Source: Glebionis coronaria (taxonomy: Eukaryota; Streptophyta; Magnoliopsida; Asterales; Asteraceae). Taken from it: 64,000 nt of DNA. Location of the stretch: contig CM046876.1 of the NCBI GenBank assembly GCA_025667525.1, positions 479,590,557 to 479,654,556 on the forward strand. The letters run 5' to 3'. The position numbers and the translations under genes were made by a program. Shown here in pieces: positions 23,901 through 36,539 of this stretch (within the stretch, counting starts at the first letter, position 1; each line of letters starts with the position of its first letter). The notes below the pieces were generated by a model. That model saw only the letters and a list, made by a program, of their open reading frames with translations. It did not search any database and was not told the DNA's origin.

Positions 23901-25627
23901 CTTTGATGTATTTGACAGATCAAGAGACAAATTTTTACAAGTACAAGTGAACAAAGTGTATTCAAGTGAAGATCTACTTACAACAGGCATACCATACAAC
24001 ATGAATAACTCATACCTCAAACAAAATCAGCAATGTCATATATCAGATAACAAGCATTCCACTTATCTAACCTAAATGATTTAACTTGACAAAAAACTAC
24101 ACAAGACCTTAAATTTGATTCTTTACATTAAAACTTGGAAATAAACACTCAAACAAACTTAAACTAAACCTAACAAAAGTGCTTGCACAAAAATAATCCT
24201 CATAAAGCAGATGATCTGAGTTGTCACCTAGTCCCAAACACCCTTAATGGTAGACATTTTGCACAATTTCAAAGCAAAATTAATATTCAACCTACAACTA
24301 AGCAATCACTAATCATACACATTAAGGTAATCATATAACAACTAAAATAAGCAAATAAATCATAAAAAACAATTTATAAGAAGATTCACATAGGCACTCA
24401 ATACTTGAACAAAATAAGTTACAAAATGGAGTTCAAAGCATACGCTACCTGATTTTACATCGAATCTAACTTGATGGTTGATGCAACAACTTAAAAACTC
24501 AAGTATGGCTTAACGAGGGCTTATGAAAGGATCTTATATGGACTTATTTGTTGATGGTTCTAGACAGAACCAAAAAGTAATGAAATGAGAATAAGAATAT
24601 GTCTTATAACTTGTAACCTGAATTGAGTAAACAAGAAAAAGGTAAAAGCACAAGAAGCACATAGCAATAAGCTCAACTTATCAATTAAGCTAGCTTATGG
24701 CTTATACTTAAAATAATGACAAAAAATAGATTTTTAAATATTCCTTTTTGCAAGTAAAATAAATCAGATAATAAAATAACAAGGGCTTATAAGCCAAACC
24801 TATAAGCTGATGTTGTCATCATTAACTTATAGGTTTCTTTGGGTCTAAAAAATAAGCCATAACATGAATTATTTTTTATTGAAAAGATTTTGAAGGTTTT
24901 CAAATAAATTAAAGGGGACAAAAATAACATTAACATATAATCCTTACTTAAGCTATAGTTGTCAAATCTAACTTATATAATCTGATTATATGCCAACAGA
25001 TCTAAAAAACAATTAACAAAAATCTTTGAAAAATATTTTTGATAAACTGAAATTTTAATTGTCCAATTAAAATAAAGTGCATGTAATTTAAAAGAATACA
25101 TAATTAAAATGGAACAAAAATTTATAGCATTCAAATTCACTAAAATTACAAGAATTTTGAAATACATAAAATTTGGAACATCTTTGAACTAAGCTATCAG
25201 CTACTATATATACATGAAATGAGACTGATACAAGGAGAAACCCTAGCACAATGAAGTCCCCAAAAAGCCTTTGGCATAAAAAATAGATATCCCCTCTTGA
25301 ACCTTCATTCTAGATGATTCTTCCCTTTGCCATGTGATGCAACAGGCTGGCAAAATGATATGAGCCTTGTTTTTGTTTTGGAGAGCAAGAAATTAATCTG
25401 AGTAGTAGATGTGGTCAAAAGCTCTGGCAAAATCTTCTCTTCTTCTTCCATCTCGTGACCTAGCTTCCTTGGTGTGACCTTATGTGCTTAGTTGGAAGAA
25501 ATTGTGCACGACGGATGCGATGAGGTGGATATAAATTGCTTATCTGGAAAGTTTTATTAAAAAACCCTTTGATTTGTGAATTATTGAACCTACGTATGGC
25601 TAGCGTTTGTTTGGGTGTTCTTTTTTT
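20940..25627. other. AT-rich intergenic region without genes
   Basis: No ORF with protein-like character and no RNA gene. Words of the type aataagc/gcttatt are frequent between about 22800 and 24850, suggesting old MITE or LTR debris, but no boundaries could be set. Confidence 0.5.
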
Positions 25628-25878
25628 GGATTAGTAATTTCCTTGCATTATTGAATAAAAGTCTTACAATATATAAGCACATAGGAAAGATCTATAATAA
25701 CCCAACCAGGCTAAAGCCTAAACACAATGGGCCAACATATCAACTAGCATACGTTGGATTGGTAATTTCCTTGCATTATTCAATTAAAGTCTTACAATAT
25801 ATAAGCACATAGGAAAGATCTAAAATAACCCAACTGGACTAAAGCCTAAACACAATGGGCCAACATATCAACTAACAC
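25628..25878 (-). repeat. Tandemly duplicated LTR-like fragment (2 x about 125 bp)
   Basis: Two copies offset by 128 bp (25628 and 25756), about 93-95 percent alike by eye. On the minus strand each reads ...CTTATATATTGTAAGACTTT then TATTCAATAATGCAAGG, a text typical of the transcribed end of copia LTRs. Orientation and family are inferred. Confidence 0.6.
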
Positions 25879-26387
25879 TTTTGTCTTTTAGTTCGTTTTG
25901 GGTAAAAGATTTTTGTTTCTCTCACTTTTTTGAATAAGTAATAATCAAATGGGAAAAGGTCAAATAGGCTTGTGACTAGGTTCAAAAGGTTTTATGAACC
26001 GTCTTTATATAATATGATTTTGGAGAATTGACAAGTTTAGCCCCTTGACTTCGTTGACCTTATCTTTCAAATAATTGTTGGAGACCCATGTACTTGTTAA
26101 CAGTCAGTTAACAATGTTAACATTCATTGGGTAATTACATTTTCAGTCCCTTGAATTCTTTAAACCATTTCTAAGGACTTGAATTATAATATCTTCAAGG
26201 ACTAATCTTGTACACTCTTCAAACTTTAGGGACCTAAATGTAATTTATGATATTTGAGGGTATAAAGTGACAACTTGTGAAACTTGAGGGACCATTCTTG
26301 TAATTCTTCAAATCTTTAAGGGTATTTTGGTAATTTCACATCTCGCTTCGGTTCTTTTGTACGAATTTGTTTCCCGTGTTCTTTTGT
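25879..26387. other. Intergenic, no gene seen
   Basis: AT-rich, ending abruptly at 26388, where the duplicated 3' end of the 18.1-kb element starts. Confidence 0.5.
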
Positions 26388-26793
26388 ACGGTGGCGTTGC
26401 TGTGTACCAGTGAAGACGGTGGTGTTGCGGTGTACCTGTAAAAGTCGTTCCCACATGCTTATGTCTTTTGCAACAAAGTTCAGCAAAAATTCAAGAAAGT
26501 ACAAGATGAAGTCTTCCGCTGTACCAAACTCTGAAGCTTTCGAGAATTCAACAAAAAGACGTAAGTGTGTGGAACATGAAGTCACGAGGAGGCAAAGTTC
26601 ACAAGAAAGGCAAAGATCGCACGTGAAAGGCCAAAGAACAATGCTCTCAAGTCAAAGCCAAAAAGATCAAATCAACATATTCACAACAAAAGAAAGAAAA
26701 GAAGAAAAGACTACGAGCTAAAGAACGAAGACTTAGTATAGTATGCTAGGTTTAGAACTTTGTAACGTGGAGTGACCTCCCTTAGGGGGAGAT
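26388..26793 (+). repeat. Extra copy of the 18.1-kb element's 3' internal end
   Basis: Matches 44155-44560 with one substitution noticed in about 405 bp (c/t near 26549) and runs straight into the 5' LTR. The left break falls within a ~29-nt minisatellite (cgttgctgtgtacc...). The 5' LTR is therefore flanked by the element's own 3' end and not by target DNA. A 103-codon ORF at 26410-26721 is shared only because the DNA is duplicated. Confidence 0.9.
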
Positions 26794-27124
26794 TGTTAGA
26801 AATACGTTTTAACGTATATTAGAAGTATCGGTCGCTCCACAATATGATTTATGTTGTAATAGCTCGTAGTTAGTAATTAGTTGTTATTTGCTTATTAACT
26901 TAAGTAAGAACCGGTCCATGGGCTTGTCATGGACCGGCCCAAGCCCAATGTTTGGCTTGGACTATAAATACCCCTTTCCACTAAGGAAAGGGGTTGGTTG
27001 TTGTTTCATTCACATTTCATAGTAATAAAATCTTCCATATATTTCTCTCACTTTCTCTCTCTAGTTTCTCTCACTAGAAAAACATCAACCCACTTCATAG
27101 ATTCATAGGTTATCAATTTCTACA
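26794..27124 (+). repeat. 5' LTR of the 18.1-kb element
   Basis: 331 bp, TGTTAGAAATACG...TTTCTACA. TATA box ACTATAAATACC at 26961-26972, polyadenylation-like AATAAA at 27024-27029, then a C/T-rich stretch. Identical by eye to 44561-44891. A purine tract (ttagggggagat, 26782-26793) precedes it because the upstream sequence is another copy of the element's 3' end. Confidence 0.95.
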
Positions 27125-27126
27125 TT

Positions 27127-27139
27127 TGGTATCAAGAGC
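27127..27139 (+). other. Primer binding site (tRNA-Met type)
   Basis: TGGTATCAAGAGC, two bases after the LTR; one extra A compared with the standard TGGTATCAGAGC. Confidence 0.85.
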
Positions 27140-27359
27140 TATGGGGTGATTTAAGGTAAGGATTGTGTTGCTTTTTTAGTTTTTGAATCTATTAGTGATC
27201 TTTAGGAAAAATCAATCTTGAATCTTGTTGTTTTTGGTGTTTTTGTTATTGGGATTGATTGATAAGGATTGGGTTTAGCTTATTTTGGTAAAAATCATAA
27301 AACTTTTTGTGGTTTTGGATCAAAAATCGGGGTTAAAAGCTTCTTTTTAAGTCTCGGAA

Positions 27360-27910
27360 ACAATTTCTTCCAGTTTTTCCGAATAGGATTCCGAATAGGA
27401 GGTTTTTCAGCATAGACAGTTTATTCCGAATAGGATTCCGAATAGGAGGAGTTTCCGAATAGAAGAAATTTTTCCGAATAGAGAATGTTTTCCGAATAGA
27501 AGAAAATTTTCCGAATAGAGAATTTTTCCGAATAGAAGAAAATTTTCCGAATTGAGAAGTTTTTTTTTTCCGAATAGAAGTTTTTTCCGAATAGAAGATA
27601 TTTACCGAATAGCCAATCTTTCCGAATAGACACCAATTTTCCGAATAGCCAACTTTTCCGAATAGACACCAATTTTCCGAATAGCCAACTTTTCCGAATA
27701 GACACCAATTTTCCGAATAGCCAAAATTAGGAAATATTCCGAATAGACCAGTTTTTCCGAATAAGCCAAATTGCCAAAATATTCCGAATTGAAGAAAACA
27801 TTCCGAATAGGGTTTTTTCCGCATAAGGGTTATTCTGCATAGAGTTTATTCCGAATAGGGTATTTTTTCAGCATAGGATTATTCCGAATAGGCATTATTC
27901 CGAATAAGGG
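27360..27910. repeat. TTCCGAATAG array in the gag leader
   Basis: About 25-30 copies of ttccgaatag with variable 5-20-nt A/T-rich spacers (gaagaaaat, acaccaatt, ccaact). It lies between the PBS and the gag ATG. The minus-strand frames it opens (repeats of IRK, LFGK) are by-products of the repeat. The same core recurs at 37660-38215 and, inverted, in the Athila LTRs. Confidence 0.9.
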
Positions 27911-28078
27911 TTTATTCTGAGTTTGGGTTATTCTGTATAAGCAAGTTCAAGGGGTATTTGAGTTTTTTCGACGATCTTTAGTGGATTTAATCTTGAGTTT
28001 AACCAACACAACACAAATTCTCAACCTTTCTTCACTGCTCGATCAACCGATAATCTTTGAGTCTGTTAAGTGATCACA

Positions 28079-31000
28079 ATGAATCCAAGTTCATTAATGC
28101 CTCATATGACATCTCTTACGGATATCTCGATCATAACGGGGACTGATAGTCGTCCACCGATGCTTATTAAAGAGGTGTTTGAGGCATGGCAAGGTCGAAT
28201 GATGCAATATCTAAAGGGGAAACCGACATACGGAAGGCTTATGGTCAAATCGATTTTGAATGGTCCACTCGACTATGGTACCATCACGGTTGACAACGTG
28301 ACTAGACCACGAGAATTTGAAGAACTCACTCCAGCTCAACAACTTGTTGCAGATGCAGATGAAAAAGCTCTTCAAACTATTCTTCAAGCTCTTCCCCATG
28401 ATATTTATAGGATGGTAAGTCAGTATACAGTGGCAAAAGATTTATGGGAACGGTTAAAGGTGTTGCTACAAGGCACGTCTCTCACTAAACAAGAAAGGGA
28501 GTGTCAGCTGTATGATTTGTTTGATAGATTCACATACAGCCCAGGGGAAACACTACACGATTACTACTTCAGATTCACTACTTTAATGAATGATCTGAAT
28601 GTATACAATCTGGTAATTGCTCCATTCCAGGTTAACACCAAGTTCTTGAATACTTTACCTCAAGCTGAATGGGGTGAGTATATTACCGATGTGAAGTTAA
28701 CCCGGGATTTGCATAAGTGCAACTTAGATCAAATCTATGCTTTTCTTCAGCAACATGAGAAGCATGTGATTATGCACCGTTCTCCTCGCGGTATGTACCC
28801 AGATTCCTTAGCTTTGATGGCGAATCAACCAAGCTTGTCACACAACAACACACCTTATATTTTGGGACATCAAGCCTATCATCCATCACCTTACATAACA
28901 CCAACTTTTCCACAATACTCGATTTTACCACAACCTCCCACCTCACATCAGCAACAGTATCGGTTCAATGCACCTTCACCACAGTATGGTTCACAACTTC
29001 ATCCAGCAAATGTTGCACCTTATGCTCAGCCTTCATATTCGTCTTATCAAGAGAATGCAGCATATCAAACAAGCTACCCTGATCAAATGAGTATTCCTTC
29101 TACTGATTATGCAGCTCATCCAGATCAAGCACTGTATTGTGATGATGAGGAAGTCCCAGTTCCTGTATTCCAACAAGGAGCTGACCCAGTTGAAGTGCTA
29201 ACTACTATGTCTGCTTATCTCACAAGAACTTTAAGCAAACGAAGATTCAGAGGATCAGCTCCTACCAACAATCAGTTGAGGAATTCATCCAATTCTCGCC
29301 AACAAGCTACAATTGAGAATGGCAGGGTAATGGTTCAGCCAATTCAACCATATCAGGGGAGAACTTCCACATCAACCAATGTTCGCACCGCCAATCCTGC
29401 TCCTGCTCCAATGGTCAATAATCCTCCACGGGCTAATACAGGCAAGTTGAGAATGATCACATGCTACAACTGCAAGGAAGAGGGTCATATGTCCAGGGAC
29501 TGTAAGAAACCCAAAAGGAGAAGGGATGGACAGTGGTTTGCAGAAAAGATCTATCTGGTAAATGCTCAGGCGCAAGGAAGGGAACTTAATGAAGAGGAGC
29601 TTGCATTTCTTGCTGACCCAGGGATTGCTGAACAAGACGTTGTCACTACGCAGAATGCAGCTTACCAAGCCGATGATCTTGATGCGTATGATTCCGACTG
29701 TGATGACTTTCAAACTGCAAAGGCTGCTTTCATGGCAACTTTCTCCAGCTTAGGGCCAGATAAGAAATCTGAGGTACTTATTGATAACACCGATAATGCC
29801 ACTGATGCTAGTATTCAACCACATCAAGTTGGGCAAGAGAGTGCTGATTCGAATGAATCTTCGGTGGTGAGTCTTTCAAATGAGGAGACAAACAATGATA
29901 GCAATATCAATGTGAGTCCCCAGATTTTGAGTGAATCACAACCGGGATCCATTTCGCATACGCCTACTCCTGCTCAACAAGATTTGGTCATGGTTCCTGC
30001 TACATTACTTAGCCAAATGAATGCTGCACTCTTAGAAACCTTAGCTAAGAATAAGAATTTGTCTGATGAGCTTGCCTTAAGCAATGAGAAAGTACAAACT
30101 TTGGAATTAGTGCCTTCGTCTAGTGTTCTCACAAATCTCGAATATGATCATTTTAGAAACAAACAAATGAGTCACTTGCAAGAAATCGAAAACTTAAGAG
30201 CAAATCTGTCTAGTGAACTTAAAGAAAAGGAGTTAGTGGTCACTAATTTTCAAAAACTTCAAACTGATTTTGAATTACTCGAATCTAAGAAGACTGAAAT
30301 GGAGATTAATGCTACTAATAAGATTAGAAGTCTAGACTACTTGCTGTTAAGACAATACGCTGCTTCACAACTAGTTCACTTATTTGATGCTTCGTTTAAA
30401 GAGTTTAACTTATCACGTCTAAAAGGCCTTCCCCCTAATCCACGATATGCAAAACAAGCTTTAAGACATAGTCCTAGACTTTATAATGCAACTCAATTAG
30501 GATTGGCTTTAGACCCGATTGTTTTTCCCAATGATCGAACAAGTAAGGTTCTAGTTGATGAGGATCGGTCATACAATTCAGAAAAATATCCCGAGTGTGA
30601 TTATTTTAAAATGAATAAGGAGCTTGCTAAAACTGACTTTAGAGTTCGCTTCCATATGGATAAAGATCTCATTACAGCACCAACCTACATGTTAGAGGAA
30701 GAACGCCCTAGTACATTTCCTACACTTGTCAACATGGAAGGTCCTAAGGAAATTCCAAAGAATCTTCCACCTGTTAGCACTGTATGGTTAAACTTGAAAG
30801 AGATTAACCGATACTTTACTAACTTTGACAAGGTCATTTTGGAATGTACGACTTCAAATGGCTTAAACGCCGGAGAATGGGCTTTCGAACACATGAACGA
30901 GGTGTTTAAAACTAAGATCAATCCGTTTGTCGAAAGTCTAAAAGGAAGTTTTGCATCTCTTAAGGAAAATCTTCAATTTGAAATTGGTGAAGTTCAAAAA

Positions 31001-32923
31001 GTGTTTTATGAAATGGACACCGCTTACGAACTGCAACTAATTGAAAAAGAAAAGATTTCAACCGAATATGACCGATTCTTGTCCGAAGTTATCTCGTGTG
31101 ATGTGCTTACTATTGTAAATGTTAAATATTCGAATGAGCTTACATCCGCTATGATGAATTGTGATGCTGTGAATATTTGTAATGATATTTGTGATGATGT
31201 TTGTGATATTTCTGTAAATGTTGCTGAAACTGTAAATGAGGTAGATAATCATTCTTGTCACGAATCTAACGCTGAGTTTTTAAAGCTACAAGATTCTTAT
31301 AATTTACTTTCTCAACGCTTTAATCAACTAGAACAACATTGTATATCTTTAGAATTAAAACAACAAGCTCAAAATGAAAATCTTTTGATATCAAAAGTTT
31401 GTGAAAACGGTGTTGAGACAAGTGACAAGATGATTGCAATTGTTAAGACATTAGAGGAAGACATCATGAGATTGAAGAGAGAGATATCATCAAAGGAAAC
31501 ATTAAGAATGGAACTAGAGGCCGTAGAGTCTAAAAACCAGGTCTTAGAAATTAGACTATCAACTGTTCTAGGGGAGATGGATCGGACAAGGCAGGGACTA
31601 TCCGCTCTTTATGGTTCACTAGAAGATCGATTCGCTTTTAATGCGACACAGCAACAATATTATGTTGAACAACTGAACCAAAAGTGCGAAGAAATCTCTG
31701 ATTTGAACATCCTGCTCATAGACAAAAATATGGTTTTGGCTGAGTTAAAGGAGACACTTCTTCTCACCCGACAAGAAGTTGTTGATAACTTAGCTACCGA
31801 CTCTGCATCGTCCACTAGTGCTCCAACAACCAAATCAGTAGTGCTTTATAAGAATCCGCTTCATAAGAGAAACCAGCTTACCTATGATGATTATATGGGG
31901 AATGCCATTAAGCATGTCGATCTTCTTAGGGATATTGTAGACGATCTTTATGCCTTAGATCCCTTAAGTAGCGACTATTATTCGGCTCATGAATATGTTA
32001 AGCGAGTTCAATATTGCTTGGCTTATTTGCAATACATAGGTACACCAGGTTCTGCACTACTTAACAATAGGCCCATTGCTGTCACTCCATTTAATAAGAC
32101 TCCAGGAGCTAAACCGTCATTGGCACAATCAAGTAAGACACCTTTAAAATCTGCTGCTAATGTTCCCAATTTGCCTTCTACAGGATTAAAAGCGACTACT
32201 AAGGCTAAAGGATCGCCACTCAAGAAAGATAAGATCAAGCCCGCCACTAGTAGTGCCACAAAGAAGAAAGTAGAAGTCCACAATAGGAATGCTAGTTCAG
32301 TTTTAAATAAAACGAATCATGTTAAGACTAAAAGCTCTGCGCCTGTGCAGCAGCCTAAACCATTCGTGAATTCTGATTTAAATTGTTGGAATTGTAATGA
32401 ATGTATGTTTTCCCAGCGTCATGATTTGTGTCTGATTGATCACGTTAATGAAATGAATGCTATTAAGAATGGTCTTGAATGGAAGCCAACGGGTAGAACT
32501 CGTGCCCAAGTTGGCTGGCAATGGCGTCCCACTGGTAGGACCTTTACTCTCGATGGTAAAATGTGCCCTTTAACTAGGAATGCATCCATTGAGGTTAGGT
32601 CTGAGCGTCCTTTAGTTAGGAACACTTGCACTCAAGTAAGGAAACAGCGCCCTTTAATTAGGTCAGCCCCCACTATAGTGCCTATCAGTGTAGAAATACC
32701 TCAGGATTTGAGCCAATTAGAATCTACACCACCAATTAAGAAGAAGAAGGCTAGGAAATCTAAGAAACCTAGAGTTAGCAAATCTAAGATTATTAAATCT
32801 GTACCTGCTAATAACAAGGAACACTCAGATTCCGATACCTCTACATTGTCTTTGTGTGGTGATATTTTCAGGTGGTCCAAATCATCCTGTGGTATTTGGA
32901 CTCCGGTTGTTCAAAACATATGA
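28079..32923 (+). CDS. Gag polyprotein of the 18.1-kb copia element (1614 codons)
   Basis: Forms the virus-like particle and packages the element RNA. The first ATG is at 28079 ([10 protein letters not shown]). Residues about 20-240 are a UBN2/copia-type Gag domain ([52 protein letters not shown]), then a Gln/Pro/Tyr-rich linker, a CCHC zinc knuckle at about 462-475 ([14 protein letters not shown]) and a long C-terminal extension with coiled-coil stretches (about 640-780 and 1000-1250), a repeated WKPTGRT-type motif (about 1465-1485) and a Lys-rich tail. Ordinary copia Gag is about 300-400 residues, so this is extremely long. It overlaps pol by 52 nt in another frame. Very similar long Gags occur in Asteraceae annotations (recollection, not searched). 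Confidence 0.9.
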   Translation: MNPSSLMPHMTSLTDISIITGTDSRPPMLIKEVFEAWQGRMMQYLKGKPTYGRLMVKSILNGPLDYGTITVDNVTRPREFEELTPAQQLVADADEKALQTILQALPHDIYRMVSQYTVAKDLWERLKVLLQGTSLTKQERECQLYDLFDRFTYSPGETLHDYYFRFTTLMNDLNVYNLVIAPFQVNTKFLNTLPQAEWGEYITDVKLTRDLHKCNLDQIYAFLQQHEKHVIMHRSPRGMYPDSLALMANQPSLSHNNTPYILGHQAYHPSPYITPTFPQYSILPQPPTSHQQQYRFNAPSPQYGSQLHPANVAPYAQPSYSSYQENAAYQTSYPDQMSIPSTDYAAHPDQALYCDDEEVPVPVFQQGADPVEVLTTMSAYLTRTLSKRRFRGSAPTNNQLRNSSNSRQQATIENGRVMVQPIQPYQGRTSTSTNVRTANPAPAPMVNNPPRANTGKLRMITCYNCKEEGHMSRDCKKPKRRRDGQWFAEKIYLVNAQAQGRELNEEELAFLADPGIAEQDVVTTQNAAYQADDLDAYDSDCDDFQTAKAAFMATFSSLGPDKKSEVLIDNTDNATDASIQPHQVGQESADSNESSVVSLSNEETNNDSNINVSPQILSESQPGSISHTPTPAQQDLVMVPATLLSQMNAALLETLAKNKNLSDELALSNEKVQTLELVPSSSVLTNLEYDHFRNKQMSHLQEIENLRANLSSELKEKELVVTNFQKLQTDFELLESKKTEMEINATNKIRSLDYLLLRQYAASQLVHLFDASFKEFNLSRLKGLPPNPRYAKQALRHSPRLYNATQLGLALDPIVFPNDRTSKVLVDEDRSYNSEKYPECDYFKMNKELAKTDFRVRFHMDKDLITAPTYMLEEERPSTFPTLVNMEGPKEIPKNLPPVSTVWLNLKEINRYFTNFDKVILECTTSNGLNAGEWAFEHMNEVFKTKINPFVESLKGSFASLKENLQFEIGEVQKVFYEMDTAYELQLIEKEKISTEYDRFLSEVISCDVLTIVNVKYSNELTSAMMNCDAVNICNDICDDVCDISVNVAETVNEVDNHSCHESNAEFLKLQDSYNLLSQRFNQLEQHCISLELKQQAQNENLLISKVCENGVETSDKMIAIVKTLEEDIMRLKREISSKETLRMELEAVESKNQVLEIRLSTVLGEMDRTRQGLSALYGSLEDRFAFNATQQQYYVEQLNQKCEEISDLNILLIDKNMVLAELKETLLLTRQEVVDNLATDSASSTSAPTTKSVVLYKNPLHKRNQLTYDDYMGNAIKHVDLLRDIVDDLYALDPLSSDYYSAHEYVKRVQYCLAYLQYIGTPGSALLNNRPIAVTPFNKTPGAKPSLAQSSKTPLKSAANVPNLPSTGLKATTKAKGSPLKKDKIKPATSSATKKKVEVHNRNASSVLNKTNHVKTKSSAPVQQPKPFVNSDLNCWNCNECMFSQRHDLCLIDHVNEMNAIKNGLEWKPTGRTRAQVGWQWRPTGRTFTLDGKMCPLTRNASIEVRSERPLVRNTCTQVRKQRPLIRSAPTIVPISVEIPQDLSQLESTPPIKKKKARKSKKPRVSKSKIIKSVPANNKEHSDSDTSTLSLCGDIFRWSKSSCGIWTPVVQNI

Positions 32924-35900
32924 CCGGAAATCGCTCGATGCTCCGAAATTTCGTCAGCAAGTTTCTTGGTACGGTTAAATTTGGGAATGATCATATAGCA
33001 AAGATTATGGGGTATGGTGAATATCAGATTGGAAACGTGACGATTTCTAGGGTATACTATGTAGAAGGTCTTGGTCACAACTTATTCTCAGTAGGACAGT
33101 TTTGTGATTCCAACCTTGAGGTTGCTTTTCGACAACACACTTGTTTCATCCGCAACTTGGAAGGAAAAGATTTGTTGAAGGGATCTCGTGGTGCAAATCT
33201 TTACACTTTGTCCTTACAAGACATGATGGCCGCTTCTCCAGTATGTCTTCTCTCTAAAGCTTCTAAGACCAAGTCATGGTTATGGCATCGCAGATTATCT
33301 CATCTTAATTTTGATGCTATTAATCATCTGGCTAAAAACGAGTTAGTTCGTGGTCTTCCCAAGCTTAAATTTCACAAGGATCATTTATGTTCCGCGTGTT
33401 CAAGGGGGAAAAGCACCAAGAAATCTTACAAACCCAAAGCTGAAGACACTAATCAAGAAAAACTTCATCTTTTGCATATGGATCTTTGTGGACCGATGAG
33501 AACTGAAAGTGTGAGCGGTAAGAAATTCATTCTCGTCATTGTGGATGATTTTTCCAGGTTTACATGGGTTAGATTTCTACGTACAAAGGATGAAGCACCA
33601 AAAGCTATCATCACTTTTCTGAAGTTCATTCAGGTACGTTTGAATACCACTGTCCGCCGCATTCGTACAGACAATGGTACAGAGTTCGTAAACCAGACTC
33701 TTCGTGATTATTATGAAGGAGTTGGTATATCACATGAAACATCCGCTGCACGCACTCCACAACAAAACGGTGTCGTTGAAAGACGAAATCGCACACTTAT
33801 GGAAGCTGCTAGGACCATGCTTATTTATGCGAACGCTCCATTGTTCTTGTGGGCAGAGGCTATTTCTACTGCATGTTTCACCCAAAACCGTTCTATCATT
33901 CGGAAACGCCATGGAAAAACACCTTATGAGCTTCTACATGACCGCAAACCCGATGTTTCATTTTTCCATGTGTTTGGTGCTCTGTGTTATCCAAACATCA
34001 ATAGTGAGAACTTGGGTAAGCTTCAACCAAAAGCTGACATAGGTATTTTCATTGGTTACTCACCGTCCAAAAGAGCATACCGAATCTATAACCGTCGTCT
34101 TGGCAAGATTGTAGAAACTATGGACGCAGATTTCGACGAGCTGACAGCGATGGCTTCTGAGCAACACAGCTCTGAACCCGCGCTTCATGAGATGGGACCC
34201 GGTGCTATAAGTTCCGGATTAGTTCCCAACAATCCTACCTCTACATCATTTTTACCACCATCAAGGCCCGAGTGGGATAAACTGTTTCAACCGTTGTTTG
34301 ATGAATTCTTCGATCCCCCGACTGATGAAGTTCCAGTACCTGTAGTAATTGCTCCAATACCTGAAGTGGTTGCTCAAGTTAATGAACCTTTATCTAATGC
34401 ATCTACAATTCACATTGAACCTGATGCACCTTCACCAAGTGATTCACAAACTACACCTGAATCATCACCCCTACTTGTGCCTAATGATGTAGAAGAGGAT
34501 TCTACTGATCACGACTTGGAATATGCTCACTTGCAAGAGCTTCCTTTCTTTGGTGTAGCGATCCCTGAAAACCCTTCAGCCGCGTCTACCTCAGAAGAAG
34601 CTCCTTCTATTGTTCACTCCAGACCACCTAGGATTGAAAACCATAGCACTAAATGGACAAAAGATCACCCAATTAGGAATGTTATTGGAGATCTAGATCG
34701 ACCAGTCTCTACACGCCATCAACTACAAGAGAGTGCACTATATTGTTACTTTGATGCATTTCTCTCTGAAGTTGAACCCAAAAATTGGCAGCAGGCTATG
34801 ACCCAATCATCTTGGATTGAAGCTATGCAGGAGGAACTCAATGAATTCAAACGACTAGAAGTATGGGAATTGGTTCCTCGCCCTGACAAGGTTAACATCC
34901 TTACTTTGTTATGGGTTTATAAGGTTAAACTTGATGAGATGGGTTCGGTATTGAAGAATAAAGCAAGATTGGTCGCTAGAGGATATAAACAAGCCTTGGG
35001 TATAGACTTTGAGGAATCTTTTGCTCCTGTGGCTAGATTGGAGGCGATTAGACTATTCCTTGCGTTTGCTGCTCATATGAACATGATCGTCTATCAAATG
35101 GATGTGAAGACGGCATTTTTGAACGGTGAACTAAGGGAAGAGGTTTATGTTAGTCAACCGGATGGGTTCGTCAGTACGGAGTCTCCTAACCATGTGTACA
35201 AGCTTAAGAAGGCTCTCTATGGGTTGAAACAAGCTCCACGCGCGTGGTATGATCTCCTGTCAACATATCTCATGTCGGAAGGCTTCTCCAAAGGCAAAGT
35301 GGACCCCACTCTATTCACTCTCAAGGACGGCAACGACATGCTTCTGGTACAAATTTATGTTGATGATATAATTTTTGCTGCCACTAACATAGAATTGTCT
35401 AAACAATTTGAGAAGATAATGTCCACATGCTTTCAGATGTCGATGATGGGAAAAATTTCATTTTTCTTAGGATTACAGATTTCTCAGAATCCCAGAGGCA
35501 TCTTTATTAATCAATCCAAATATGCTCTAGAATCTCTTAAGAAATATAATTTTGAGAATTGTGACCCCGTAGACACTCCAATGGTGGAGAAATCCAAGTT
35601 AGATGAAGATAGGGATGGGATTATTGTCGATCCGAAACTTTACCGTGGAATGATCGGCACCCTTCTCTATCTGACTGCTAGCAGGCCTGATTTGCAATTT
35701 GCTGTATGCATGTGTGCCCGGTATCAGGCTCGGCCTACCGAAAAGCACTTACATGTAGTTAAAAGGATCTTTCGGTATCTAAAAGGAACACTTCATCGTG
35801 GTCTATGGTATCCGAAAGATTCCTCGATTGCTTTAATATCATACGCAGATGCCGATCATGCTGGATGTCAAGATACGAGGCGTAGCACTTTTGGATCTGT

Positions 35901-36339
35901 GCAACTCCTTGGAGATAGATTGATCAGTTGGTCTTCAAAAAGGCAGAAAAGCGCTGCAATATCAAGCACGGAGGCTGAATACATCGCCATGTCCGGTTGT
36001 TGTGCTCAAGTCCTTTGGATGAGATCACAATTAACTGACTACGGTCTTGGATTTAACAAAATCCCGATGTATTGTGACAACAAGAGCGCCATTGCCCTTT
36101 GCTGCAACTATGTTCAACACTCCCGGGCCAAGCACATAGACATTCGCTACCATTTCATTAAGGAGCAGGTGGAGAACGGAGTGATCGAGCTGTATTTTGT
36201 CACTACTGAGTACCAGCTGGCGGATATGTTCACCAAAGCCTTAGATCGAGGACGAATCGAGTTTTTGATCGACAAGCTTGGCATGAAATCATTCACTCCA
36301 GCGACTCTCAAAGAGTTGGCAGAAGAATCAGCTGAATAG
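32872..36339 (+). CDS. Pol polyprotein: protease, integrase, reverse transcriptase, RNase H
   Basis: Open for 1155 codons in the -1 frame relative to gag. Protease active site [11 protein letters not shown] at residues about 9-19; integrase zinc finger WHRRLSH...[10 protein letters not shown] (about 138-182); integrase core Asp in HMDLCGP, DNGTEF and the Glu in [10 protein letters not shown] (about 200, 266, 302); RT palm [24 protein letters not shown] and IYVDDIIF (about 742, 780, 829); RNase [29 protein letters not shown] and KHIDIRYHF. All catalytic residues are present. There is no ATG near the start (first codon GTG), and the frame opens only about 10 nt upstream of 32872, so translation must come by frameshifting from gag or from a spliced RNA. 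Presumably functional. Confidence 0.93.
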   Translation: MVQIILWYLDSGCSKHMTGNRSMLRNFVSKFLGTVKFGNDHIAKIMGYGEYQIGNVTISRVYYVEGLGHNLFSVGQFCDSNLEVAFRQHTCFIRNLEGKDLLKGSRGANLYTLSLQDMMAASPVCLLSKASKTKSWLWHRRLSHLNFDAINHLAKNELVRGLPKLKFHKDHLCSACSRGKSTKKSYKPKAEDTNQEKLHLLHMDLCGPMRTESVSGKKFILVIVDDFSRFTWVRFLRTKDEAPKAIITFLKFIQVRLNTTVRRIRTDNGTEFVNQTLRDYYEGVGISHETSAARTPQQNGVVERRNRTLMEAARTMLIYANAPLFLWAEAISTACFTQNRSIIRKRHGKTPYELLHDRKPDVSFFHVFGALCYPNINSENLGKLQPKADIGIFIGYSPSKRAYRIYNRRLGKIVETMDADFDELTAMASEQHSSEPALHEMGPGAISSGLVPNNPTSTSFLPPSRPEWDKLFQPLFDEFFDPPTDEVPVPVVIAPIPEVVAQVNEPLSNASTIHIEPDAPSPSDSQTTPESSPLLVPNDVEEDSTDHDLEYAHLQELPFFGVAIPENPSAASTSEEAPSIVHSRPPRIENHSTKWTKDHPIRNVIGDLDRPVSTRHQLQESALYCYFDAFLSEVEPKNWQQAMTQSSWIEAMQEELNEFKRLEVWELVPRPDKVNILTLLWVYKVKLDEMGSVLKNKARLVARGYKQALGIDFEESFAPVARLEAIRLFLAFAAHMNMIVYQMDVKTAFLNGELREEVYVSQPDGFVSTESPNHVYKLKKALYGLKQAPRAWYDLLSTYLMSEGFSKGKVDPTLFTLKDGNDMLLVQIYVDDIIFAATNIELSKQFEKIMSTCFQMSMMGKISFFLGLQISQNPRGIFINQSKYALESLKKYNFENCDPVDTPMVEKSKLDEDRDGIIVDPKLYRGMIGTLLYLTASRPDLQFAVCMCARYQARPTEKHLHVVKRIFRYLKGTLHRGLWYPKDSSIALISYADADHAGCQDTRRSTFGSVQLLGDRLISWSSKRQKSAAISSTEAEYIAMSGCCAQVLWMRSQLTDYGLGFNKIPMYCDNKSAIALCCNYVQHSRAKHIDIRYHFIKEQVENGVIELYFVTTEYQLADMFTKALDRGRIEFLIDKLGMKSFTPATLKELAEESAE

Positions 36340-36399
36340 TCGTGGTAAACTATTCAGAGTATCCTTTGGTTGTGATCATGTATATTATCGTAAATATAT

Positions 36400-36539
36400 A
36401 AACCACAAAAGAAAAATACAAAAATATAAAACCAAGAAAAACCATAAAAAAAAAAAAATATAAAACCAAGAAAAACCATAAAAAAATATAAAACCTATAA
36501 AAACCATAAAAATTATAAAATCAAGAAAAACCAAAAATA
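36400..36539. repeat. A-rich repeat downstream of pol
   Basis: Several near-copies of aaaaaccataaaa and ataaaaccaag in 140 nt following the pol stop codon. Confidence 0.7.

Noticed and set aside
27333..27824. Long minus-strand ORF with IRK/LFGK repeats
   Set aside because: Encoded wholly by the TTCCGAATAG array; the protein has no other content.
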